A DNA stretch of 40,505 nucleotides from Planctomycetota bacterium (lineage in GTDB: Bacteria; Planctomycetota; UBA8742; UBA2392), in NCBI GenBank assembly GCA_022071975.1, contig JAJVIO010000038.1, positions 1 to 40,505 on the forward strand. Direction: 5' to 3'. Of the stretch, positions 24,151-32,059 are shown one piece after another (within the stretch, counting starts at the first letter, position 1; the number at the start of each line of letters is the position of its first letter). The notes beneath the pieces are model-generated. The model did not search any database. It was not told the DNA's origin and saw only the letters and a program-made list of their open reading frames with translations. The position numbers and the translations under genes were made by a program.

Positions 24151-25032
24151 CTAGCGCTGGGCGTCCCGTGCGCGCAGCACCACGCTGATCTTCAGGCGCT
24201 TGCCGGCGCGGATTACTTCAAACTCCACGCGGTCGCCGGGGTTGTGATCGGCAAGGATCGTCCGCAGGTCGCCGGTTCCCGCCACGGCTTCGCCGCCGAT
24301 CGCCGCAACCACATCGTCCACTTTCAGGCCGGATTCCGCCGCAGCCGAGCCTTCACTCACCACAGTCACGCGGATGCCGCCCTCGATGCCGAGCTTGGCC
24401 GATTCCTCGGGCTCAAGGTTCACGAACGTGGCGCCCAGGGTGACCTTCAGGCGGATGCGCTGGGGTTCGTGGGTTTCGGCCGGCTTCACTTCGGGCTTCA
24501 CGGGCTCTTCCTTGGGCGCGGGCGTTGTTTCCTTGTCGGCCTTGCCTGAGCCCAGCTCTTTCAGGCGCTCGTCAAGCTGGTCACGCACGCGGCGGCGCTC
24601 GGCGTCAAGTTCGCGCAGGCGCTCACGCAGCTCTTTCACCTTGGCGTCGTCGCCGAACTTGTCGTCTTTGTCCTTGGCCGAGCCCAGTGTCACCATCAGC
24701 GGCTCGTTGCGACCATTGGCGCGCCGTACCCCCAGGCTGAGCATGTCGCCGGGCTGCTTGGCGCCCATGATCTTGCCCATCTGCTCGATACTGGTGACGC
24801 TGTCTTCGCCGGCCGACAGGATGATGTCGCCGACCGTCAGGCCTGCGTCCGCGGCCGGTGACTTGGCGTCCACGCGCGTGACCTTCAGGCCGCCATCAAT
24901 GCCGAGCTTCTTGGCATCAGCCTGCTCGACCACTTCAAGCTTGACGCCCAGCCAAGCGTCCGACTGGGCCTTGAGCGCGCCGGCACCCAGCAGCAGAAGT
25001 AATGCACAAACCATTGAACCCGCGAGACGCAT
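24151..25032 (-). CDS. Exported protein with two PDZ domains
   Basis: 293 residues from the ATG at 25032, chosen because GGAG lies 9 nt upstream and the signal peptide (MRLAGSMVCALLLLLGAGALKA) then starts at residue 1; the frame extends 7 codons further to a GTG that has no such support. PDZ1 (about 25-110: SPAADAGLTVGDIILSAGEDSV), a Lys/Arg/Glu-rich coiled coil (about 118-160), a Pro/Lys/Glu linker, PDZ2 (about 193-290: SAAAESGLKVDDVVAAIGGEAV). No protease domain. The adjacent gspK-like gene and the PDZ role of GspC make a secretion adaptor function possible, but this is inference. Confidence 0.82.
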   Translation of the reverse strand: MRLAGSMVCALLLLLGAGALKAQSDAWLGVKLEVVEQADAKKLGIDGGLKVTRVDAKSPAADAGLTVGDIILSAGEDSVTSIEQMGKIMGAKQPGDMLSLGVRRANGRNEPLMVTLGSAKDKDDKFGDDAKVKELRERLRELDAERRRVRDQLDERLKELGSGKADKETTPAPKEEPVKPEVKPAETHEPQRIRLKVTLGATFVNLEPEESAKLGIEGGIRVTVVSEGSAAAESGLKVDDVVAAIGGEAVAGTGDLRTILADHNPGDRVEFEVIRAGKRLKISVVLRARDAQR

Positions 25033-25070
25033 CGTTTTCTCCGTCACAAGCACAATAAGCAGGACCTTTT

Positions 25071-25096
25071 ATCATACGCATGAACGTGCCGGCACG
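25071..25096. promoter_or_regulatory. Weak -10 and 12-bp palindrome between divergent genes
   Basis: On the minus strand TATGAT (25071-25076, 5/6) lies about 39 nt ahead of the double-PDZ ATG; no good -35 is seen. The perfect palindrome cgtgccggcacg (25085-25096) sits directly upstream of it and could be a regulator site. Confidence 0.3.
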
Positions 25097-25143
25097 CGAA
25101 CGGTTTGGCTGGACTTGTCCACACCCTTTGGCAGACTCTGGCC

Positions 25144-25572
25144 ATGGTTCACACCGTCGAAATCATCAGTTACGTACCGCGCAGCCAGTCAGCCGGCCGC
25201 CTGACCTTTAAGCTGGACGGAAACACCTACCACGCCAAATGTTACGCCGACGCCGCCTTGGCCGATGGCTTGCTCGTGCCCGGCCAGAGCTACCCAGTCG
25301 CCCTCACCATCGAGGCCGAGGGTAGCGTCGAGTATGCCGTCGCCACTGAGCCCAGCTTCGAGGTGCTCAAGGCCGCCGAGGCCGGCGACCGCATCAAGGC
25401 CGTCGGCCGTACCTGGGACAGCATCAGCCACCAGGTCATCAAGCTGGACGCCTCCCCCAGTGTCGGTGTGCAGCTGAACCTGCCCCAGACCGCCACGGAT
25501 TACCGCGGCGGCAGCTGGCTCACGGCCGTGGGGACCCTGTGCGCCGACCTTCCGCCCGAAGAACATGATTAG
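25144..25572 (+). CDS. Small protein of unknown function
   Basis: 142 residues from ATG 25144; an upstream TTG in frame (25105) would add 13 residues without a clear ribosome binding site. No signal peptide or TM helix. The pattern alternates strands (VHTVEIISYVP, GRLTFKLDGNTYHAK, SYPVALTIEAEG, QVIKLDASPSVGVQL), suggesting a small beta-sandwich or OB-like fold. No family recognised. 67 nt upstream of the DedA gene on the same strand. Confidence 0.55.
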   Translation: MVHTVEIISYVPRSQSAGRLTFKLDGNTYHAKCYADAALADGLLVPGQSYPVALTIEAEGSVEYAVATEPSFEVLKAAEAGDRIKAVGRTWDSISHQVIKLDASPSVGVQLNLPQTATDYRGGSWLTAVGTLCADLPPEEHD

Positions 25573-25639
25573 TCACGAACCGCGCGGGTGCATCGCGCCT
25601 TGCCGCTTGGCATAGTGCCCGGCCCGAGGGGACACCGCG

Positions 25640-26437
25640 TTGCTGCCGCTGCTGGAAACCATGATGTCGGGCTCAGCCGAGGCTCTGGCGCAGCTTGCCG
25701 CCAAGGCCGGCTGGCTTGAGGGCATCTACGCCACGTTTTTTGACCCGGCCTGGAACCAGGAGCACGCTGCCACCATCTGGCTGGTGATCATCTCGGTGCT
25801 GATCCTTACCGGCGTGGGCCTGCCCACGCCCGAGGACATCTGGCTGACCCTGGCCGGCTTCAGCGCCTACAAGCAGGCCGACGACCAGTTCGTCTGGTAT
25901 TACTTCGTGGCGGCCTTCTTTGCGTGTTCTGTAGCGAACCTGATCGGCGATTCCTTTGCCTGGCTGCTGGGCAAGCGCTTCGGCTTCGAGATTCGTGATC
26001 GCTTCAAAATCATGCGCCGGCTGCTGACTGAGAAGCGCATGCGCCGCGTGCAGGGCTGGTTCGACAACTACGGAAGCTGGACGGTGTTCCTGGGGCGGCA
26101 ATTGGCGGGCGTGCGCTTCGTGACCTTCTTCAGCGCCGGCACCATGCGCATGCCGTGGCTGCGCTTCCTGCTGTTCGATTTCCTGGGCTGTTTTGTCAGC
26201 ATCCCGCTGTGGCTGACCCTGGGTGCCTTGACCAGCATTTACGGCCGCGAGTGGCTGGACAAAGCCTCAAAAACAGTGGGCGGCGGCATGCTGGCGGGAG
26301 CGCTGGTGGTGCTGGCGATCTTCCTGATCGTGGTGAAGGTCCGCTCCGCCAAGCGCGCCAAGAAGGACGCCGAGGACATCGAAGCCGAAATCCGCCTATC
26401 AGCCCGAGGCGAAGCAACCCCACCCGAAGCCCAGTAG
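25640..26437 (+). CDS. DedA/SNARE-associated (VTT-domain) membrane protein
   Basis: 265 residues from a TTG start preceded by GAGGGG with 8-nt spacing; ATG codons at 25661 and 25664 are alternatives. Hydrophobic segments about 46-62, 86-112, 140-185 and 220-240, with the family hallmarks GDSFAWLLGKRFG and LGRQLAGVRFVTFFSAGTMRM (the R-x3-GVR-x5-AG-x-M re-entrant segment). DedA proteins are linked to lipid (undecaprenyl phosphate or phospholipid) flipping and envelope integrity; the substrate here is not determinable. The C-terminus is a charged cytoplasmic tail. A long acidic N-terminal segment before the first helix is a little unusual. Confidence 0.83.
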   Translation: MLPLLETMMSGSAEALAQLAAKAGWLEGIYATFFDPAWNQEHAATIWLVIISVLILTGVGLPTPEDIWLTLAGFSAYKQADDQFVWYYFVAAFFACSVANLIGDSFAWLLGKRFGFEIRDRFKIMRRLLTEKRMRRVQGWFDNYGSWTVFLGRQLAGVRFVTFFSAGTMRMPWLRFLLFDFLGCFVSIPLWLTLGALTSIYGREWLDKASKTVGGGMLAGALVVLAIFLIVVKVRSAKRAKKDAEDIEAEIRLSARGEATPPEAQ

Positions 26438-26687
26438 GGCCCCGCCTGCACCGTGGCGTCACGCCGCCGGCAAGCTGCCAACATTCCAAGGTTAAACCTC
26501 AACGAGCGCCGGGGGCTCCCCTTCCTTACTCGTGCCAGCTGACGAGGGAGCGGACGCCAGCTCTCACCGAAACCGGTGCATTGCCACGCACAGACATCGA
26601 TAGAATGGATTGGATGATTCACTTCAGTTCAGTTGCCTCACAGCTCCAAGAGGACCGTCAGCCCCCTGATTAGACAGCCAATGGGTG

Positions 26688-28304
26688 TTACTCGCCCAGC
26701 GAGGAGTCTGCAGAGGCGGGGATTTCAGAGCCAGTCTCTCGTCTGATTGCTTCAGATTGCCGAAACTCCTTCGCTTCTGCTACAAGTGTGAGTTCCACTT
26801 CGAGCCCGACCGAGTTACAGCCATCGACAATTTCTTGCATGGACACTTTGAAAAACTCCTTACGGTCGTTCACGAGATTCAGGCGGCGGTGCCAAAACAG
26901 GTTGTGTAGGTCGTTTTCGAGCTTGGGGGCGTCTTCCGCGAATATCATGCCATGCACATCGAAGTAAAAAGGCACGGATGCGTCACCGAGTTCCTTTACT
27001 CTTTCCAAGGGCTCCATGCGGCGAGTCATACCAATCTTGTAGACGTCTTCGCCGAACGAGCCAATGTTCGAAACGATGTAGACGTGTCCGGCTTTCGTGA
27101 GCTCTGCCATAGAAGCGGCACGTTGACTGTTAGCGTGTGCCTCTATCAGTAGTGTTTCAAGTTGCGCAAGTTGCTCCTCATACTTTGCGGCCTCTTCTGT
27201 TCTTGCCTCCAAGCGCGCAGCTTCAAGCAGTTTGCGGGTGGCTTCCGTCTTTTCCTGAGCTTCGCGTTCAGCTTTTTCGGCATCCTCCTTCGCCTTCTCA
27301 GCTTCACGCCGCGCACGCTCTTCTTCTCGAATCTGAGCTCTGATGATTCGCTGCTCCTCTCGCTCCCGCTCCAGTTGTTCCTTGTGCTCGTGCGTCAGGG
27401 TCAACTCCTCAAGCCATAGTTGGAGGTATTGGTTAGTTAAACTAAGCTTCCAACGCGCAACCAGGTTATTGATAGTTTCGAACGACTTCTCGATGCGCTT
27501 CCTCATCACTTTGAAGTTGTTCCATCGAACCTTACCGACTGCAGCTTCGCACTCGGCATTGAAGGCACGTAAGATTAACTTGGTGAGATCTTTCGTCAGT
27601 TTCGAGCCTTCTCGCTTGCTACCTCCCATACTCCAGTTGGCATCACAAAAAGTGGCCCTCCCTTCTTTGACAAACTTCTTGTGGCGATCGTAGTGCGCAT
27701 CCAAGGCAAGCCTGAACCTGTTCGAGTCGTTCCAGTCGTAATGCGGTTTGTACACGCCGATGTCTGCGAAGAAGAGATCTTCGTTGACTTGATTCAGTTC
27801 GTCCCGTTTCTTGCGGAGTTCGTTCAACTGCGGTCGCAGCAGTTCAATCTCGTGCTCTACGTCCATTATCCGGTCATATCGTTGGCGATATGATTCGAGC
27901 TGGAGTTCAGCGCTTTTGACTCCTGCTTTGCACCGTTCCAATTGCGCTGCGAGATCTCTGCTCCTCTCGCGAAGTTGAACGCACTGCTCTTCTAGATCTT
28001 GCTGGTCCGAACTGAAGGCAGCTTGCGCATTCTGCAACGATCGTTGTGCATGCCGGAGGTCACCTTCCGTCCTTAAGACTTGGCTGCTTAGGACTTCGAT
28101 CCGTCTAGTTTGAGCGACGTTCAATGCCTCAAACTCATCTGCACGATGCGCAAAATGATTTCTTTCGCGAACCATCTCGTTGTACTCAAGTCGAGCGCTC
28201 TGCTCTGCTTGTTTCGCGTCACTTCGCGACTTTAAAAGCGCGATGAGTAGTCCGATCGATGTGGCGGACAAGAAAATCAAAAGGATTGGCCAGACTGACT
28301 CCAT
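26688..28304 (-). CDS. SNIPE-like membrane-anchored DUF4041/GIY-YIG nuclease
   Basis: 538 residues from ATG 28304; an earlier in-frame ATG at 28349 would put 15 basic residues ahead of the membrane helix. N-terminal TM helix (about 5-24), coiled coil (about 30-175), a DUF4041-like domain (about 178-300: DLFFADIGVYKPHYDW, RATFCDANWSMGGSK), a second Arg/Glu coiled coil (about 308-395) and a C-terminal T5orf172-type GIY-YIG domain (about 405-495): GHVYI (406-410), VYKIGMTRR (421-429), Arg435, Glu463, NDRKEFF (479-485). Known: a DUF4041-GIY-YIG inner-membrane nuclease called SNIPE protects E. coli by cutting phage DNA during injection. Domain order here matches. G+C is near half, far below all neighbours, so it was probably acquired. 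Alternative: a prophage or housekeeping member of the T5orf172 family. Confidence 0.78.
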   Translation of the reverse strand: MESVWPILLIFLSATSIGLLIALLKSRSDAKQAEQSARLEYNEMVRERNHFAHRADEFEALNVAQTRRIEVLSSQVLRTEGDLRHAQRSLQNAQAAFSSDQQDLEEQCVQLRERSRDLAAQLERCKAGVKSAELQLESYRQRYDRIMDVEHEIELLRPQLNELRKKRDELNQVNEDLFFADIGVYKPHYDWNDSNRFRLALDAHYDRHKKFVKEGRATFCDANWSMGGSKREGSKLTKDLTKLILRAFNAECEAAVGKVRWNNFKVMRKRIEKSFETINNLVARWKLSLTNQYLQLWLEELTLTHEHKEQLEREREEQRIIRAQIREEERARREAEKAKEDAEKAEREAQEKTEATRKLLEAARLEARTEEAAKYEEQLAQLETLLIEAHANSQRAASMAELTKAGHVYIVSNIGSFGEDVYKIGMTRRMEPLERVKELGDASVPFYFDVHGMIFAEDAPKLENDLHNLFWHRRLNLVNDRKEFFKVSMQEIVDGCNSVGLEVELTLVAEAKEFRQSEAIRRETGSEIPASADSSLGE

Positions 28305-28670
28305 GTTGCGCCCTCGTCTCCTGTCGACAAATATGCGGCAACATATCAAGTACGAGAGCTGGATGCAGCTGTACTTTTCGTGACTGCATAAAGTCAGGCC
28401 ATGCGCCCTAGGTGTCGGATGGGAACCGCTTTAGCATCACTCATGCCCTGTAATCGGCCGTAGCGGAGTCTGCCACTATGCTCTGAACCGTCGTTACATA
28501 GCCACCATCGTCATTCAAACGTCCGAGGATTCGTCCTTAGCCTGCGCTTCCCGTTTCACATGCGCTTCAGCGGACTGCTCAACGAGCGGGCTTCGTTGCC
28601 TTTGAGCGCATCTTTTCCATGGCCCCAAAAATGTCGCGGGGGTTGTTACACTTCGCGCGGGGGGATTGCC
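28305..28670. other. Divergent gap between the nuclease and the WYL operon
   Basis: About 366 nt of intermediate G+C with no convincing gene. The frame upstream of the first WYL gene stays open to 28560 but the extra 37 codons show no WYL-family likeness. It must contain the promoters of both divergent units; I found no well-spaced promoter, no tRNA remnant and no obvious attachment-site repeat by eye. Confidence 0.5.
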
Positions 28671-29696
28671 TTGGCCGGGTCTGTTGGCTCAACCGAACGT
28701 CAGCTCAACCTGCTCAGCACTTTGCTGAAGGCGCGGGCGCCCCTTGGCTGGCCTGAACTCTCGCGCATCGAGGGCTACAACGACGACGACACCCCCCTGC
28801 GCTCGCGCCAGAAGCGCTTTGAGCGCGACCTCAAGGCCCTCGAAGCCACCGGCCTGAAAGTCAGCCGCCAGAGCGTGCACAACCGCCCCGTCTACGAGCT
28901 TGACCGCGGCGCCTGCCTGCTGCCCGCCCTGAACCTCAGCGCCGAGCAGCGCCTGTTGCTGTACCGCATCGGCATGGCCTACCTCGACGACGACGCAGCC
29001 GGGCCCCTGAGCCACAGCCTGTCCTCCGCCTTGATGAAGCTGCAGGCCGGCGCCGGCAGCGACGGCTTGCCCGCCGAGCTGCCCCGCACCTTCGTGCGAC
29101 GCACCCTCAACCGCCGCCCCGCCGAGGCCGCCTGTCTGCAGGTGATCGGCCCCGCGCTGCTGGAGCGCCGGCGCGTGGCCTTCAAGTACGCCGGGCGCGG
29201 GCGCGGCGCGGACACCAACCGGGTGGTCGCCCCTTACGCGCTGGTGGCGCGGCGCGGCGGCTGGTACCTGGTCGGCTACGACATCGAGCGCAAGGCCGAG
29301 CGCACCTTCCGGCTCTCGCGCATCCGGGGCGCGGTGACGCTCGCTACGCCCCGCGCCAAGGCCCCCGAATACGAGGTGCCCACCGACTTCGACCCCGAGC
29401 GCAGCTTCACCACCGAGCTTTTCGGCCGCGGCGAAAACGCCTTCACCGACGTGCGCATCGCCTTCGACGCGGAGGTCGGCTTCATCATCGAAAACGAATT
29501 CGGCGGCATGTACCAGATCACCACTCGTAAAGACGGCTCGGTGATCCTGCACCTTCCGCAGGCCTACCCCGATGAGCTGCTGCGCTACCTGGGCGAGTTC
29601 CCCGGCCACTGGCAGGTGCAGCACCCGCCCGCCCTGCGCAAGCTGGTGGTCGAGCGCCTGAAGGGTGCGCTGGGCAAGGCCGGGAGGGCGCGATGA
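28671..29696 (+). CDS. WYL-domain transcriptional regulator (first of a pair)
   Basis: 341 residues from a TTG start at 28671, chosen because a G-rich Shine-Dalgarno (ggggga) lies about 6 nt upstream and because the N-terminus (GSTERQLNLLSTLL) then matches the HTH domain start of the PafB/PafC/CapW families. Winged-HTH about 5-75, a linker, then the WYL domain with RRGGWYLVGYD (Trp198-Tyr-Leu200) and RTFRLSRIRG, followed by a WCX-type C-terminal segment. WYL domains bind nucleic-acid or nucleotide ligands and regulate DNA-damage responses or defence islands. It overlaps the next WYL gene by ATGA, and the pair resembles the PafBC arrangement. Sequence start is moderately certain. Confidence 0.85.
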   Translation: MAGSVGSTERQLNLLSTLLKARAPLGWPELSRIEGYNDDDTPLRSRQKRFERDLKALEATGLKVSRQSVHNRPVYELDRGACLLPALNLSAEQRLLLYRIGMAYLDDDAAGPLSHSLSSALMKLQAGAGSDGLPAELPRTFVRRTLNRRPAEAACLQVIGPALLERRRVAFKYAGRGRGADTNRVVAPYALVARRGGWYLVGYDIERKAERTFRLSRIRGAVTLATPRAKAPEYEVPTDFDPERSFTTELFGRGENAFTDVRIAFDAEVGFIIENEFGGMYQITTRKDGSVILHLPQAYPDELLRYLGEFPGHWQVQHPPALRKLVVERLKGALGKAGRAR

Positions 29697-30676
29697 GCGA
29701 AATACCCCAACTGGTCAGCCTGGTCAGCTTCCTGGTCGCCAACGAGGGCATCACGCTCGCCGAGGCCGCCAAGGCCACGCACCGCACGCCCAGGCGCCTG
29801 CTGCGCGACCTCGAGCGCCTCGTGATGTGCGGCGTGCCGCCTTACTCGCCCAGCGATTACATCAACTACACCCTGCGCGGCGTCGGCGACCAGGCGCGCC
29901 TGAAGGTGCAGTTCGCGGGGCATTTCTCGCGGCCGTTGAACTTCACCTCTCAGGAGGCGCTGGCGCTGAAGTACGCGCTCGACCACTTCAGCCGCGGCGC
30001 CGACTCCGAGACGCTGAAGCAGCTTGAGGCCGTGAACCTTGCGCTGCGTGAGGCCCTGCATGGCCGCGCCCAGGAGTTGCTGTCGGACCGGGGCAAGGGG
30101 TTCGTAACGCCGCGCCGCACGGAACGCATGCGCCGCATGATCGCGCTGCTGTCCAGGGCGGTCGAAGAGCGGCGGGTGGTGGAGATCGAGTACTACTCGG
30201 CCCATCGGGCGAGGCTGGCGAAACGCGAAGTGAGGCCGTTTGCGGTGCTGGAGATCGGCGCGCACTTCTACCTGTACGCGTGGTGCGCGCTGGCCGAGGA
30301 CACCCGGCACTTCCGGCTTGATCGCATCCGTGACGCGCGCGTGCTTGAGGAGACCTTTAAGGCGCCCGCGCCCAAAAAACGCGAGGCCGGCCGCATGGAG
30401 TCGCTGTTCCATGGCACGCCCAAGGACCGGCTGGTGGTGCGCTTCAGCCGCGAGGTGGCGCGCGAGGTGTGCGACGAGTGGGAGGGCTCGCCGGGCGTGG
30501 TGGTTCGGGCCTTGCGTGACGGCCGTGCGGAAATCGAGACGCCGCTCTACAACCAGTTCTGGGCGATCGGCTTCGTGATGGGCTTCGGCGAGCACGCGGA
30601 GCTGCTGCAGCCCAGGTGGCTGCAGCGCGAGCTGGAGGTCACGATCCGCAGCTCGCTGGCTGTGCACAAGGAGTAG
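29693..30676 (+). CDS. WYL-domain transcriptional regulator (second of a pair)
   Basis: 327 residues, starting in an ATGA overlap with the first WYL gene. HTH-like N-domain (about 1-60, ITLAEAAKATHRTPRRLLRDLERL), WYL domain about 140-225 in which the triad reads FYL (192-194, GAHFYLYAW) and ends HFRLDRIRD, then a C-terminal extension (about 235-327, KDRLVVRFSREVAREV). Two adjacent WYL genes suggest a heterodimer, as known for PafB/PafC in actinobacteria, where single-stranded DNA is the ligand. Three nt separate it from the exonuclease gene, so the three genes form one operon. Confidence 0.85.
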   Translation: MSEIPQLVSLVSFLVANEGITLAEAAKATHRTPRRLLRDLERLVMCGVPPYSPSDYINYTLRGVGDQARLKVQFAGHFSRPLNFTSQEALALKYALDHFSRGADSETLKQLEAVNLALREALHGRAQELLSDRGKGFVTPRRTERMRRMIALLSRAVEERRVVEIEYYSAHRARLAKREVRPFAVLEIGAHFYLYAWCALAEDTRHFRLDRIRDARVLEETFKAPAPKKREAGRMESLFHGTPKDRLVVRFSREVAREVCDEWEGSPGVVVRALRDGRAEIETPLYNQFWAIGFVMGFGEHAELLQPRWLQRELEVTIRSSLAVHKE

Positions 30677-30679
30677 CGC

Positions 30680-31207
30680 ATGTCGTGGATCATGGTTGAC
30701 GTGGAAGCGGACGGCCCGGCGCCCGGACTGTACAGCATGGCCAGCTTCGGCGCGGTCGTGGTCCGCGAAGGCCTGCGCGACACCTTCTACAGCGAGATTC
30801 TGCGCCCGCTGGAAGGCGCCCAGTACATCGCGGAAGCCATTGCCGTTTCCAACATCACGCGCGAGCAGATGTTGAACGGCGCCGACCCGGCCGAGCGCAT
30901 GCGCGCGTTCGTTGACTGGTTGAAGGGCGTTTCGGCCGGGCAGCCGAGGTTCATTTCAGACAACAACGGCTATGACTGGCAGTTCGTGAACTACTACCTC
31001 TGGAAGTTCACGGGCGGAAACCCGTTCGGGCATTCGTCGACGAACCTGGGCTCGCTGTTCAAGGGCATGGAGAAGTCGATGTTCAAGAACTTCAAGCACC
31101 TGCGCAAGACGGCCCACACGCACCACCCCGTGGACGACGTGAAAGGCAACGCGGAGGCGCTGCTGCACATGAAGAACGAGATGGGGCTGGCGATCAACCT
31201 GGACTAA
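30680..31207 (+). CDS. DnaQ-like DEDDh 3'-5' exonuclease
   Basis: 175 residues. The DEDDh catalytic set is visible: Asp7-x-Glu9 (VDVEADG), Asp99 (GYDWQFVNYYLW) and His148-x4-Asp153 (HHPVDDVKGNA). Length is that of an isolated exonuclease domain such as the epsilon subunit without its C-terminal extension, or of oligoribonuclease-type enzymes; substrate (DNA or RNA) is not determinable. 3 nt after the second WYL gene, the last gene of a three-gene operon. Its stop codon overlaps by 4 nt the stop region of the convergent M50-like gene. Confidence 0.85.
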   Translation: MSWIMVDVEADGPAPGLYSMASFGAVVVREGLRDTFYSEILRPLEGAQYIAEAIAVSNITREQMLNGADPAERMRAFVDWLKGVSAGQPRFISDNNGYDWQFVNYYLWKFTGGNPFGHSSTNLGSLFKGMEKSMFKNFKHLRKTAHTHHPVDDVKGNAEALLHMKNEMGLAINLD

Positions 31208-31965
31208 CGGCGGCGGCGCATGCGGAAGGGCATGCCGGCCAGGTACACCACTCCGAACAGCAGCAGCGACAGCGCGCAGATCGCCAGCGGATAGTGCAGC
31301 TTGATCAGCAGGTTGCCGATGAACGCGAACACGGGGCCGTCGGCGCCGGCCTTGAACAGCCGGTCGACCACCAGGTGCAGCACCAGCACGATGCCGCAGA
31401 TCACCAGCAGGCCCAGCGAGCCGTTCTTGAGGTCCTGGCGCGAGGGCGCCATGCCCAGCGTGAAGCACATGGCGAAGTACAGGAACACCCAGGTACGCCA
31501 GTCCAGCAGCGCCGAGGCCTTGAAGAACAGCACCATGTCTTCCCACACCAGGGTGGCCAGGCTGGCGGCGAACATCAGCTGGTTGGCGTGCACGCCCTCG
31601 GCCTTCACGCTGTAGAAGTTTACGGGCGCGCGCAGCAGCATGCCCAGCAGCAGCAGGCACAGTGTGCATCCCAGCAGCGGCGCCAGGCTGATCGCCACGT
31701 CGCCCACGTACTTCAGCTTGGGCGGGCCGTGTTTGACCTCGCCGCTGCCGTCACTGCGGAACAGCACCATGCTGTGGACCTTGGCGCCGGTCAGCACGCA
31801 GGCCAGGGCGTGGGAAAGCTCGTGCACGGCGACGCCGGGCGCGATCATGTACGCCAGCACGCGCGGCGGCACCGCCCGCACCCACAGGGCACGCAGGCCG
31901 TAGGTCGCCAGGATCAGCAGGCTGACGCCAAGCACAAGGTTGAGGAAGGCGGCGAGTGTGGGCAC
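31204..31965 (-). CDS. M50-like (site-2-protease-type) membrane metallopeptidase
   Basis: 253 residues with about six hydrophobic segments. The zinc motif HELSH is at 48-52 (His48, Glu49, His52) in APGVAVHELSHALA, in the second TM segment as in S2P family intramembrane proteases. The third ligand, usually an Asp in an NPDG or related motif in a later helix, was not convincingly found, so a peptidase-derived membrane protein without activity cannot be excluded. Known S2P role: release of membrane-held regulators such as anti-sigma factors. The start ATG at 31965 has no Shine-Dalgarno; it follows an AT-rich hairpin that fills the intergenic space. Convergent overlap with the exonuclease gene. 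Confidence 0.72.
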   Translation of the reverse strand: MPTLAAFLNLVLGVSLLILATYGLRALWVRAVPPRVLAYMIAPGVAVHELSHALACVLTGAKVHSMVLFRSDGSGEVKHGPPKLKYVGDVAISLAPLLGCTLCLLLLGMLLRAPVNFYSVKAEGVHANQLMFAASLATLVWEDMVLFFKASALLDWRTWVFLYFAMCFTLGMAPSRQDLKNGSLGLLVICGIVLVLHLVVDRLFKAGADGPVFAFIGNLLIKLHYPLAICALSLLLFGVVYLAGMPFRMRRRR

Positions 31966-31971
31966 TGGTTC

Positions 31972-32059
31972 AATTCAAAATGAAAAATGCAAAATTCAAA
32001 ACTACATCATCGGCTGCCGGAGCAGTTCATTTTGAATTTTGCATTTTGAATTTTGAATT
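31972..32059. repeat. AT-rich imperfect inverted repeat (30 bp arms, 28 nt spacer)
   Basis: Left arm 31972-32001 and right arm 32030-32059 match in 28 of 30 positions as reverse complements (type aattcaaaatgcaaaattc), spacer 32002-32029. It starts in the last base of the GGDEF gene's TGA and ends 6 nt before the M50 gene's ATG. Its base composition contrasts with the GC-rich surroundings. It may act as a terminator/attenuator or be a small mobile repeat. Confidence 0.85.
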
